Source: Streptomyces rishiriensis
GTDB lineage: Bacteria; Actinomycetota; Actinomycetes; Streptomycetales; Streptomycetaceae
DNA: 64,000 bases
Direction: 5' to 3'
Assembly: GCF_003112535.1 (NCBI RefSeq)
Contig: NZ_BEWA01000001.1
Location: 1-64,000 of the forward strand
Shown here: piece by piece, positions 1 to 8,111 of the stretch
Position numbering within the stretch: position 1 is the first letter of the stretch
Layout: each line of letters opens with the position of its first letter
Notes under the pieces: generated by a model
The model's database searches: none
Seen by the model: the letters and a program-made list of their open reading frames with translations, nothing else
What the model was told of the DNA's origin: nothing
Translations under genes and position numbers: made by a program

Positions 1-151
1 GTGTCTCGTCGTCGAGATCGGGCCGGGCGAAGAACCGTGCGGCGGTGTCCGGGTGTTCCCGCTCAGTGAGAGCTGCGGCGACAGCGCGCTGCTGCGTCAG
101 AGACAGGGTGGGGGTTTCCGCTAGCGCGTCCCAGAAGGAGTGCGAGTGCAT
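1..151 (-). CDS. N-terminal part of an unrecognised protein (runs off the window)
   Basis: The minus strand is open from an ATG at 151 to the left edge and encodes 50 residues starting MHSHSFWDALAETPTLSLT. The composition (acidic and Ala/Arg-rich helices, no rare-codon runs) looks like real Streptomyces coding sequence. No domain is recognisable from so short a piece. It points away from the STAND gene on the plus strand, so the 152-363 interval would hold divergent promoters. There is no convincing ribosome binding site in front of this ATG, so the true start could lie further upstream. Confidence 0.45.
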   Translation of the reverse strand, partial: MHSHSFWDALAETPTLSLTQQRAVAAALTEREHPDTAARFFARPDLDDET

Positions 152-363
152 GAGGCCAGAACATAGCTGCTTGCACTGACAGTGGTAGGTGTCGCCGGGT
201 CTCGGCCGCATCTCTTCGGGCCGGCGGGGGCAGGTTGGCGGAGGGTGGTGACTGCCCATTCGCGGCTGGAAGTTGCTGGTGACGCTGCTGTCAGGGGGCC
301 GCGTTGTCAGAGCCCCCGCCTAGCCTTGTGGCCCACAACTCGGCTCAGGCACAGGGGGTTTGC

Positions 364-3300
364 GTGACGATCGACGGTGGGCGGATTGCCGCTCGCGGGT
401 TTCAGTACCAGTATTTGCGCACGGTGGAAGCCCTGCTGGCCGCTGCGGGCGACGCAGATGTGGCAGGGTGCCGCATCGAGGGGCCCGGGAGCACGGTGTC
501 CGTACAGCATGCGGATTCGGTCGATTTCGATCTGACCGATGCCGCCGGCTGCTCGCTGATGGCTGTACAGGTCAAAAGCGCCGCAGCGGGCAGGACAGTG
601 AGGGCACGCGAGGCCGTGTCAGTGCTGGTGCATCTGATCACCGGGTTCGAAGCCCAGCAGTACCGGTTGATCACGTCGGCGGCACCTGACGAAAGCTGTG
701 TGCGGCTGGCCGAGCTGCTGCGCCGACATGGCGGTGATGTTCCGCTGTTCAAAGCGGAGTTGAAGGATCTTCTGGCGCGCGCACCCAAGGTGTGGGAAAT
801 CTGCCAGGCACTGCCCGAGCAGCACTGGGAGCGGCTGGGGCGTGCCGGGATCGAGTTCGACGGCCGCAGTGACAGCCAGTTGAGGGAGGACCTCAACACG
901 GCGCTGCGCCAGGAGCGGGAGCGTGAGCGACGGGGGCTGGCGCGCCGTTCTGGAGGGCTGGTTCTGGGCTATCTGGTGGCCGAGGTCATGCGCCGGGCGG
1001 CTGACCCTGATCTGGCGCACTGGGACGTGGAGGACTTCCGGCGATCGGTACTGGTCGGCGATGCCGAGCTGATCTCGGCCGTGGGCCGGCAGGATTTCGG
1101 GATCGTGTATGGGCAGATGCCGCCCGTTCCTGAGATCGAGCGCGCGGATCTCGTCGACCAGATCGGAGAGTTCCTTTCGGGCGGCGAGGGCAGTCCGGGG
1201 GGTGTGAGGACGTGCGTCATCACGGGTCTGTCGGGGCTGGGGAAATCGAGCCTGGCTGCGGCGCACATCGCTGGCCACGCCTACCGCTACGACGCCGTGT
1301 TCTGGGTGGACGCCGAGAGCGAGGAAGCTCTGGTCGCCTCGTTCGCTCGCGTGCTGGCGCATCTGACCGGTGCCGGGGAGCCGGCCGAGGTGAGGGATCC
1401 GCGGCTGCTGCGCGAGCGTGTGCACGCAGAGCTGCAGTCATTGCCAGGACCGTGGCTGATGGTGTTCGACGACGCGAGCGTGTCTGTGGCCGATGCCTGG
1501 ATACCGCGGCGCGGGCAGGGGCGGGTCATCGTCACGGCGCTGGGCGGACACTGGCGCGGCGCGCAGGGGCACATCGAGCTGGCTTCGATGAGCAGTGAGG
1601 AAGCCCTTCGCTTGCTGCGGCTGCGGCTGGGCTTGAGTGAGAGCGAGGCAGCCCAGCATGCGTCGTCGCTGTCGGACCTGGTGCGGACGCTGGAATACTG
1701 GCCGCTGGCGATCGAGGTGGCCTGTGGTTATCTGGTCACCTGCCGCATCGGAGTCGAGCGTCTTTCCTCCTACACGGACACGTTGATCGCCCGAGCCGCG
1801 GACGACGAGCGGTCCGTGCCTGACGGCTATCCCAGGACACTGGCGGCAGCCGTCGCGCTGAGCATGGAACGTCTGATCAGCAGCGCCCGCGCACGGGGCC
1901 TGCTGCAGACCACGCTGGCCACGGTGGCGGCGTTGTGCTGGCTGGGCCCGCGCCGGGCGCCGGTGCATCTGGCACTGGCGAGCGCGTTCGTCGGCCCGCA
2001 GGACCTGCCTCCGGCACCTGGATGGGTGGTGTTCGACGAGGCGCAGGTCCCCGTACGCGAGATCATCCGCGAGCTCCTTGATGTCTCCCTCGTGCGGTAC
2101 GACGAGCCGTTGCCGGCCCGGGGGGAGATCTTCCCCGGCAGTGAGGACACCGTGTCGATGAACGCGGTGCTGCAGGGCATCCTGATCCGGCAACTGCGTT
2201 TGACACAGGCGAGCATGGTCGAAGGCCTGTCGCATGTGGCCTGTCACACCGACCGCTGGTTGCGCGGGGCCCTGCTCACCGGGCAGGCAGAGCGCTCCTG
2301 GGAACTGGCCCAGCACGCTACCGCGCTGGTCGGGCATATCCGCGCAACACAGACTGCCGACGGGAACACGGCGCTGCTGATGGGCAATCTCGCAGCGTTC
2401 CACCATGCCCACGGCCAGTACGACGCCGCGCACAGCCTGCTTGAACTGGAACTGGAATGGCTCCAGCATGCTGGTGACCCCGACGAGGGCCTGACCGCCC
2501 AGACACACACCCTGCTCGCTCATATCATCCAACTGCGCAAGGAGGCCGGCGCCAGCAAGCCGATTGCTGCCCATCTGCGTCCCGTGCTCTCCTATCTGCG
2601 CCAGCTCGACGGACCGCCACCTGAGCCGGTCGCCCATCTCGCCATCAAGGCATCGGTGATCCTCCAGACCCATCTGCGGGATGCCCCGGACGACGAGCTG
2701 GCGCAGTTGCTGCGGGACTATCGCGCGCTGGCCGATGCACAAGAACCCAGCAAGACCACCCAAGCGGCCAAGGACCTCCTCGACATCCAGGACCTGCTGG
2801 AAGAGGGAGCCGCCGAGCGGGCCGAGCAGGCCGCTGCGCTGGCTTTGTCCCGCAGCACCGATCCGTGGTCTCCCGCGACGGCCGACCTCAAGCGTCTCCT
2901 CGTCGAAGCGCTGGCCAAGCAGGACAAGTGGGAGCAGGCCGACGCCGCGCTCAGTGACTTCCTCCCGTATTGCGGACCTCACACGCTGCACGGGTTCGCC
3001 GTGCACCATCTGGTGCACAACGTCGGATGCGTATGTGCGTGGAAGTGGGTGGTTCAGGGCGAGCAGCGGGCGGTGGAGCTGCTGGGCCGCCTGCTCGAGG
3101 ACACCGGCATCGCCGAAAACCCGGCGTTCGAGACCTCCACCGATGAGGCCCGGTTCATTCTGCTCCAGGTGGTGCACGACAGCTGGCGGGCCATGAACGG
3201 AAGCGGACAGGGCGCAGGGTTCCTGCAGTTGATGCGCCGGCTCACCGACAAGACGTTCACCGATCCGCATGACCCGGACAACGTGTGGGAGCGGATCTAT

Positions 3301-4065
3301 GCCGGGCTGGCGCCTCGGCTGTCGGCCGTGGTGGACGAGAACCTGCACCGTCAGTATCAGGCAGCGGGCGAGGCCATCCTGTCAATCGGCGTCCCGCTGC
3401 TCAAACAGGATCCCATGCTCAAGGAGGCCTACGAGACGGCCCGCTGCCACGCTGTGCTGGCGCTGTCCACCGACCGGCTCTACAGCAGCATCGCGGTGAA
3501 CTCCACCGTCGACCTTCTGCTGCCGGAAGCGCGGAAGTTTCTGCCCGGCCCCCGGCCGCTCGTCATCCTCCAGCCGCACAAGATGCTCGGCGCCACCTCA
3601 CCCGACACCGGCAAGTCCATCGAGCTTCAGATCCACCGAGCCTGCGACAGGGGCCTGCGCCGCCTCGTCGGGCCGCACCCCGTCATCCCCTCGCCCGAGC
3701 ACCTGGCCCTCGTCCTGATCGGCCAGGAGCTGATCCTCGAACACGACGACGGCACCGTGATCGCCCGCTCCTTCGTACAAGCGCCCGGCCCATGGCAACG
3801 CGCCGCCCGCTCCCGCCGCAGCGCGCTGGTCTTCTACGGCTACGGCTTCGACATCCACGACACCACCGCACACCGCAGGCTCATGGTCTCCCCTGCCGAA
3901 CTCAGCCGCCGTATCACCGACGCCAGCGACAACGGACTCCTCGCCGCAGCGTCCGTATCCGTCCGTCTCCCGCCGGCACCTGCCACACCGTCCCGGCCGC
4001 CAGCCACAGTCCGCAACCAGCCCCGTAAAACCACGCGGAGTGGCCGGCGCAAGCCCCGTCAGTGA
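364..4065 (+). CDS. STAND/NB-ARC NTPase with N-terminal Cap4-like nuclease and C-terminal helical repeats
   Basis: A protein of 1233 aa. The frame opens earlier at TTG 304, but GTG 364 follows an AGGGGG box by 6 bases and is preferred. Residues 1-200 resemble the Cap4/DUF4297 nuclease fold: GFQYQYLRTVEALL near the N-terminus, then an acidic pair (VDFDLTD, about 53-59) and QVK (69-71), matching a PD-(D/E)xK arrangement. A NOD/NB-ARC ATPase follows, with Walker A GLSGLGKSS at about 288-296 and a Walker-B-like WLMVFDDAS. The rest, about 600 aa, looks like TPR-type helical repeats for target sensing. By family knowledge such proteins oligomerise on a phage trigger and then degrade DNA, as in Avs-like defence. 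It stands alone, with no partner gene beside it. The nuclease and STAND assignments rest on motif reading; the ligand is unknown. Confidence 0.8.
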   Translation: MTIDGGRIAARGFQYQYLRTVEALLAAAGDADVAGCRIEGPGSTVSVQHADSVDFDLTDAAGCSLMAVQVKSAAAGRTVRAREAVSVLVHLITGFEAQQYRLITSAAPDESCVRLAELLRRHGGDVPLFKAELKDLLARAPKVWEICQALPEQHWERLGRAGIEFDGRSDSQLREDLNTALRQERERERRGLARRSGGLVLGYLVAEVMRRAADPDLAHWDVEDFRRSVLVGDAELISAVGRQDFGIVYGQMPPVPEIERADLVDQIGEFLSGGEGSPGGVRTCVITGLSGLGKSSLAAAHIAGHAYRYDAVFWVDAESEEALVASFARVLAHLTGAGEPAEVRDPRLLRERVHAELQSLPGPWLMVFDDASVSVADAWIPRRGQGRVIVTALGGHWRGAQGHIELASMSSEEALRLLRLRLGLSESEAAQHASSLSDLVRTLEYWPLAIEVACGYLVTCRIGVERLSSYTDTLIARAADDERSVPDGYPRTLAAAVALSMERLISSARARGLLQTTLATVAALCWLGPRRAPVHLALASAFVGPQDLPPAPGWVVFDEAQVPVREIIRELLDVSLVRYDEPLPARGEIFPGSEDTVSMNAVLQGILIRQLRLTQASMVEGLSHVACHTDRWLRGALLTGQAERSWELAQHATALVGHIRATQTADGNTALLMGNLAAFHHAHGQYDAAHSLLELELEWLQHAGDPDEGLTAQTHTLLAHIIQLRKEAGASKPIAAHLRPVLSYLRQLDGPPPEPVAHLAIKASVILQTHLRDAPDDELAQLLRDYRALADAQEPSKTTQAAKDLLDIQDLLEEGAAERAEQAAALALSRSTDPWSPATADLKRLLVEALAKQDKWEQADAALSDFLPYCGPHTLHGFAVHHLVHNVGCVCAWKWVVQGEQRAVELLGRLLEDTGIAENPAFETSTDEARFILLQVVHDSWRAMNGSGQGAGFLQLMRRLTDKTFTDPHDPDNVWERIYAGLAPRLSAVVDENLHRQYQAAGEAILSIGVPLLKQDPMLKEAYETARCHAVLALSTDRLYSSIAVNSTVDLLLPEARKFLPGPRPLVILQPHKMLGATSPDTGKSIELQIHRACDRGLRRLVGPHPVIPSPEHLALVLIGQELILEHDDGTVIARSFVQAPGPWQRAARSRRSALVFYGYGFDIHDTTAHRRLMVSPAELSRRITDASDNGLLAAASVSVRLPPAPATPSRPPATVRNQPRKTTRSGRRKPRQ

Positions 4066-4682
4066 GACAGGGGTGCGCCCCTCAGCACGTTGAACGCACC
4101 TTCTGGCGCGGTCGTCCTCGGGAACACTCCCACCACTGGCCCCGCCCCGACGGCGCCACACTCTTGATCGACAGTGCCCGGAACAATGCAGCCGTCCCTG
4201 CCCATCACATCGTGCGCAGCCGCGCCTCGGGTGCCGCCCCGTCTCCGGACCGTGCGCCGCGCGTTAGGCGTCCACGTGCGTGGCGAGTACCTTCCGGACG
4301 GGGGCGGCGATCGAGTGGCAGGCCTCCAGGACAGCCGCGGCGGCTCCCCCCTCCAGGTCGTCCGCCGGTGAGCTGGCCGACGGCCAGCAGCAGGAAGCGG
4401 GTGTGGTCCCCGCGCCAGGTCGGCATCAACTCCCCGCCCATCCGGACGGCGTCCAGCCGCCTGCCCGGTCGGGGCTGGCCGGCGGCCCGCAACGGCCTTT
4501 CCTGGTGAACGCTCTGGTCGGCGTCGGCTTGGAATGCCTGGCCATAATGACGCGTTCCGCGGACGGCATCGGCTCGGAGTCCCGCCGCCCACCGTGCCGA
4601 TCGCCTGATTCTGCAGCAACATCCCGTGAAGGCAAGCGAAGAGCATGCCGGGAAGCATTTAGACGCGTAGTCCCGCACGACC
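4066..4682. other. Gene-poor stretch with one decayed minus-strand fragment
   Basis: Apart from the short frameshifted fragment listed at 4264-4448, no frame in this interval has convincing codon usage or a start with a ribosome binding site. It separates the STAND gene from helicase debris and is best read as degraded accessory DNA. Confidence 0.5.
4264..4448 (-). pseudogene. Short decayed hypothetical gene with one frameshift
   Basis: Two minus-strand frames join into a plausible product. MGGELMPTWRGDHTRF followed by LLLAVGQLT is in one frame. DDLEGGAAAAVLEACHSI followed by AAPVRKVLATHVDA and a TAA stop (4264-4266) is in another. The switch is around 4365-4375. Each half reads like protein while its continuation does not, which suggests an indel in a once-functional small gene. 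No family is recognised. Confidence 0.35.
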
Positions 4683-4991
4683 TCACCGCCCGGTCGGCAC
4701 ACTCTGAACCAGCCACCCACGAGCCTGCAGTGCCTCGAGATGGGGCGCGATGCGCGTCCGGTGCGCGGCGAAGACCAGGAGGTGTGTGGGGCGGGTTGCG
4801 CCCACGAAGAGCAACTGCGCTGCTTTGCGACGGGTGATGGGGGCGTCAGCCACATCTTTCGACTGCGCTACCAGCGCGAGTGTCTCGTGGACGTCGTACT
4901 TGCGACCGCGGCTGTCGAGGCATTCGAGGATGAGGGTGGCTGCATGCGTCTCGCCCTTGGCTCGCTGGATGGAGGTGGCCACCGACCTCAT
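4683..4991 (-). pseudogene. C-terminal remnant of a UvrD/Rep-type (SF1) helicase
   Basis: The product of about 102 aa contains two hallmarks of the UvrD C-terminal RecA fold: VATSIQRAKGETHAATLILE resembles the motif V region (S/T-x-H-x-AKG), and LLFVGATRPTHLLVFAA matches motif VI (YVAxTRA/RPTH). Everything N-terminal (Walker A, DExx) is missing. The upstream end collides with the divergent gene at 4969, so this is a 5'-truncated remnant. Helicases of this type occur as GajB in Gabija and in other defence loci, so it may be the leftover of a lost defence system; that is inference only. Confidence 0.65.
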
Positions 4992-5337
4992 TGAGGTCCC
5001 GCTCTTCCTTGCGCGCGTGGCAGATGACCGCGGCGGCTGCGACTGCGGCCGGGGCGTCCTGCGGATGCAGGGGCCGAACGGAGAGTTCCCGGTGCTGATC
5101 CTGGTCTTCCGAGAGGATCACGCGGTCGTCCATCTGATGAGTGACACCGAGCGGATGTCTCTGCTCGTAGGAGACGGCACCGTACCCTCGGGTGCCGAGG
5201 TCGAAGTCCCGATCACGGACGACCTCGCCGCGTTCACGGGCGACTTTGTTCTGGACATCGATCGGGCGTGGGACCTGGTGCACGACTTCACCCAGGCGCG
5301 GGCGGCCGGCCCTCTGGGTGAGTGGCGTGAGTTGTAG
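4969..5337 (+). CDS. Imm1-like small protein (possible orphan immunity protein)
   Basis: Coding character starts at MEVATDLIEV and runs 122 aa to GPLGEWREL. The body has a beta-rich run (GEFPVLILVFREDHAVVHL), a stretch ending VPI, and a helix DFVLDIDRAWDLVHDFT leading to a terminal Trp. That order resembles Imm1-family immunity proteins, where xVPI, an amphipathic helix and a terminal W are typical. The start is uncertain: ATG 4969 lacks a strong ribosome binding site and GTG 4975 is possible, and the 5' end overlaps the divergent helicase remnant. No toxin gene sits next to it. Family call moderate, role inferred. Confidence 0.5.
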   Translation: MEVATDLIEVPLFLARVADDRGGCDCGRGVLRMQGPNGEFPVLILVFREDHAVVHLMSDTERMSLLVGDGTVPSGAEVEVPITDDLAAFTGDFVLDIDRAWDLVHDFTQARAAGPLGEWREL

Positions 5338-5356
5338 CTGGAAGCTCGTGACCCGA

Positions 5357-5665
5357 TCATGATCGGTGCCTCTTCAGCCGCCTCCAGCAGATGAGGCCAC
5401 AGGCCAATGAGACGAGGCGTCGTGGAGTTCGGTTCGGCGTTCCCAGCGGACGGCCAGGCGCTTGAACTGGTGCAGCAGGGCGAAGGTCTGTTCCACGACG
5501 TAGCGGAGCTTGCCCAGGCCCTTGATGCTCGGGGCGCCTTTGCGGGAGATGACCCGCAGGATCCGGCGACGTCGCAGCTCATGGCGCACGGCCTTCGAGT
5601 CGTAGGCCTTGTCGCCGAGGAGCGAGTCGGGGCGTCTGCGCGGGCGGCCGGGCGAGCTCTTACGA
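5357..5665 (-). mobile_element. IS5-family transposase remnant (C-terminal part, frameshifted)
   Basis: The minus strand encodes PGRPRRRPDSLLGDKAYDS, then a stretch containing GLGKLRYVVEQTFALLHQFK and RLAVRWERRTELHDA, the conserved C-terminal part of an actinobacterial IS5-type DDE transposase (catalytic D in GDKAYDS, E in VVEQTFALL). After LHDA the original frame continues into nonsense, whereas a one-base shift gives VSLACGLICWRRLKRHRS and a TGA at 5357-5359. The element therefore lacks its 5' half and carries a frameshift; it cannot encode an active transposase. It marks the left border of the RiPP-type gene cluster. Confidence 0.85.
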
Positions 5666-5856
5666 ATGAGCCAGACGGCAAGAAATGAGCCAGATTCCAG
5701 TCCGACCTGAATAAACGTGAAGTTCACCTCGAAGACTGCATGCGGCCGAAATCCATCGACAAGATCAACAGCAAAGTGGTTGAAATGGGCACACCATGCA
5801 CACTCTTACAGGCAGCACGTGGCCCTCTTTGCGCCTCCTGTCATGACGGGATGTAT

Positions 5857-5894
5857 CTTGCGCAAGAAAAATCTGCAACGTAACTTTCACGTTG
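5857..5894 (+). promoter_or_regulatory. Two palindromes upstream of the precursor-peptide gene (possible operator)
   Basis: A perfect 10-bp palindrome CTTGCGCAAG (5857-5866) is followed by an inverted repeat CAACGT-N7-ACGTTG (5876-5894). Both lie 30-70 bases before the start of the 48-aa peptide gene, where a promoter or operator would be expected. No regulator gene was found in the cluster, so the binding protein is unknown. Sequence symmetry is observed; the regulatory role is inferred. Confidence 0.4.
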
Positions 5895-5923
5895 TCAGTC
5901 CAGTTGCCACGTAAGGAGTTGAG

Positions 5924-6070
5924 ATGCTTTCTCCGATCGAAGAGACCGCAAAGACCGGTCTGAGCACCGACGACGTCGACACCGAGAAGCTCATCGCCCC
6001 GATCTTCGAGATCGAGGTCTCCGAAGTCGAGCCGGCTCAGATCATGCCCAAGCAGGGCTGTATCCGATAG
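5924..6070 (+). CDS. Putative RiPP precursor peptide (48 aa, single Cys near the C-terminus)
   Basis: A small ORF preceded by AAGGAG 7 bases before the ATG. The product begins MLSPIEETAKTGLSTDDV and ends QIMPKQGCIR. It has an acidic, helix-prone leader (about residues 1-38, rich in D and E, with LIAPIFEIEV as a likely recognition helix) and a short basic tail holding the only Cys (residue 46). That is the usual layout of a leader plus core for azole-type RiPPs. It is the first gene of a same-strand set including a YcaO cyclodehydratase and SagB-type dehydrogenases, which convert Cys to thiazole. The core boundaries are not visible. It matches no precursor family known to me. Role inferred from context, strong ribosome binding site and composition. 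Confidence 0.72.
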   Translation: MLSPIEETAKTGLSTDDVDTEKLIAPIFEIEVSEVEPAQIMPKQGCIR

Positions 6071-6088
6071 AACGCAGTTGACGGCGGT

Positions 6089-6128
6089 GGGTCAGTGCTG
6101 CCTCTGCGGCACTGACCCGCTTCTTTTC
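6089..6128 (+). terminator. Hairpin directly after the precursor gene (attenuator or terminator)
   Basis: A 10-bp perfect stem (6089-6098 with 6109-6118) extends by three more pairs to a CTCT loop, and TTCTTTT follows at 6121-6127. It lies 18 bases after the precursor stop and before the GNAT gene. Such partial terminators commonly let a RiPP precursor be made in excess over its enzymes. Confidence 0.75.
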
Positions 6129-6156
6129 CGTCCCCACTCCGGGACATCACTGGTGA

Positions 6157-6705
6157 ATGGAACGCAAAATGCGCTCTCCTATCCCTCTCGTGAGGGCAGC
6201 GCAACCTCGAGATGCGCAAGAGGTGGCCGAAATCCAAGTCGTCACCTGGCGACAGGCTTACAGCGAAATCCTTTCTGCAGAAGAGCTGGAAGCACTGGAT
6301 GTCTACAGGTCGGCAGATTTTTGGCGTGAGCAGATGGCCTCCTCGACGGTGGCAGGTACGCAGCTCCTGGTGGCACAGTCAAGCGATCAAGTCGTGGGCT
6401 TCTCGTCTTTCGGACCAGTCCGGGACGAAGACCTCAAGGGTGATCGCGTCATGGAGCTCTACGCCCTTTACGTGCATCCTTCGCTCTGGAGCGCTGGAGT
6501 GGGGCACGCCTTGATGTCAGCGACCGCCCAGTACTGGTCGGAGCAAGGCGTCGCCGAGGCGACTCTCTGGGTTTTTGAACGCAACGATCGCGCGCGCACC
6601 TTCTACGAAAGGTCCGGCTGGCGACTCGACGAGCGAGTCCGGCCCACCGGAGAGAAGCCTGCCGAGCTAGAGGTCCGCTACAGGCTCCAGGCAAGACACA
6701 TCTGA
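6157..6705 (+). CDS. GNAT-family N-acetyltransferase
   Basis: A protein of 182 aa from ATG 6157; the in-frame ATG at 6169 has a better spaced GGAA box. The acetyl-CoA binding core is clear: ELYALYVHPSLWSAGVGHAL (beta 4, then the R/Q-x-x-G-x-G/A loop, here SAGVGHA), followed by ATLWVFERNDRARTFYERSG, typical of single-domain GNAT enzymes. It is the first enzyme gene after the precursor hairpin. In goadsporin-type clusters a GNAT acetylates the new N-terminus of the trimmed peptide; here the substrate could be that amine or the core Lys, or the enzyme could protect the producer. Family call firm, substrate inferred. Confidence 0.85.
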   Translation: MERKMRSPIPLVRAAQPRDAQEVAEIQVVTWRQAYSEILSAEELEALDVYRSADFWREQMASSTVAGTQLLVAQSSDQVVGFSSFGPVRDEDLKGDRVMELYALYVHPSLWSAGVGHALMSATAQYWSEQGVAEATLWVFERNDRARTFYERSGWRLDERVRPTGEKPAELEVRYRLQARHI

Positions 6706-6772
6706 CATGCCTAGGTGACTCGACATCTCAACCCGGGTACCACGGAGGCTGTTTACCTGTAAGGAGAGCACT

Positions 6773-8074
6773 TTGCTTATCAGCCAGCAGCACAAGCCGG
6801 CCCACGTCCATCTGAACGGACCCGCGTCCCGTGCGCTGGCGGGGCACTCCGAGTGGCGGCTCCTTTGCACTGCTGTTCGCCAAGGTGCCGCGCACAGCGA
6901 AGTCTTTGAGCGTTTCACGGCTGTCCGCTCTCATCTCGCCGTTGCAGGAATAAGCGAAGGGCTCCTCAACGGAATTGCGACAGGTTTACACGGAGGTTCC
7001 TGGGACGACGCCGTCAGCGCGTTCACTCGCTCTCGCGGGCAACAGGTGAACTTCTATCTGGGTCCCATACGCACTTCTGACGATGGTCCGTCGAGCATGG
7101 GGCTTATCATCCTCGAGCGTCGGCCTCATGCCGCGCAGACGGTAGCCATGCTGGAACAGGCTGCGAACCGAATCGGCACGGCGATGTTCGGTGTTCCATG
7201 CTCCTTTATGGACCGGCTGGTTGAGTTCTACGACATGACCGCTGCGGTGGGCCCTTTCGAAGAAGCCGGAGCAAGTAGCATCGCCCTCTTTACCCCGTTC
7301 TACTTCGACGGGTGGTCAGATGTCGCCCGCCAGCGCGAGAACCGCCGGTCTTTGATCTTGCACAACATAATCCGTGCTCGGTTCGACCTTCTCACCAGGC
7401 CCTTCCTAGACGGTCTTCGCATCGATACGCGTCTCTCGTCACTGTGTGATGCCTCAGACCAGCAAATCGACGATGCTTTCACGCTTTGGCTCACCCTGCA
7501 CGAGATGATGCACGCGAGTGGTCCCATGCCTCTCTTCGCAGAACCGGGCCACAAGCTTTCCCTCGGCATGGACTACGGGCCAGTCGAGGAAATGCGAACG
7601 GATATGAGCGCCTTCGTCGCTCTAGGGGTCCTGGAAGGGGAGCTAGGCGAACGTGCCCGGCTAGCCCAGGAGCTAGTCCTGGCTGAGCGGCTATTGCGGT
7701 CCGTGCGGGTAGGCAACGCGCTGGACCCGGAGGCGAACGGCATCGGAAAGTCGCTCGACGGAGAACATGGCTGCCTCTGGGCCGCCGCGCTTCACGTGTC
7801 GGGCGCGCTCCGTGTCGAAGCGGGACAGATGCATGTCGACTGGGAAGATGCACACGCAGCAGTTCGCGTCGTCCTCGGTGACATCTATGCGGGAGAGTCA
7901 GCTGCTCGTAACTCCCTCGACGCGCCCCAGGAACTCAGCAATCAGGCCGCCGGCCTCCGCCGGAAGGTGTTCACCGAGAGCGGCCAAGGCTACGCCTTGC
8001 CGGTGGCGCTGGAGCGGCACTACCGCACGGTCACCGGTCCCGACCGGATCGTTTTGACCTTCCAGGACTGCTGA
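6773..8074 (+). CDS. HExxH putative metalloenzyme in the RiPP cluster
   Basis: A protein of 433 aa from TTG 6773 after an AAGGAGA box. Residues 243-247 are HEMMH in the context WLTLHEMMHASGPMPL, and about 25 residues on comes YGPVEEMRTDMSAF (about 268-281). An HExxH followed by an EExR/KxD helix is the zinc-ligand pattern of M49-like gluzincins (two His plus a downstream Glu). The N-terminal 230 residues show no familiar domain. There is no signal peptide, so it should act in the cytoplasm. Within the cluster it could be the leader peptidase or a tailoring enzyme; other HExxH families in RiPP clusters are peptide hydroxylases. Metal site seen in the sequence, function inferred. Confidence 0.7.
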   Translation: MLISQQHKPAHVHLNGPASRALAGHSEWRLLCTAVRQGAAHSEVFERFTAVRSHLAVAGISEGLLNGIATGLHGGSWDDAVSAFTRSRGQQVNFYLGPIRTSDDGPSSMGLIILERRPHAAQTVAMLEQAANRIGTAMFGVPCSFMDRLVEFYDMTAAVGPFEEAGASSIALFTPFYFDGWSDVARQRENRRSLILHNIIRARFDLLTRPFLDGLRIDTRLSSLCDASDQQIDDAFTLWLTLHEMMHASGPMPLFAEPGHKLSLGMDYGPVEEMRTDMSAFVALGVLEGELGERARLAQELVLAERLLRSVRVGNALDPEANGIGKSLDGEHGCLWAAALHVSGALRVEAGQMHVDWEDAHAAVRVVLGDIYAGESAARNSLDAPQELSNQAAGLRRKVFTESGQGYALPVALERHYRTVTGPDRIVLTFQDC

Positions 8075-8111
8075 AGATTTCGACCACTACCTCAGACAAG
8101 GAAACGGTGCG

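Noticed and set aside
1438..3348. Long open frame (636 codons) on the minus strand
   Set aside because: It is exactly antisense to the STAND gene, is rich in Gln/Arg/Pro/His and has no motif; it arises from third-position GC bias.
5924..6070. Precursor read as a lanthipeptide or thiopeptide leader
   Set aside because: The tail has no Ser/Thr and only one Cys, and no dehydratase or cyclisation (LanB/LanC-like) genes are present.
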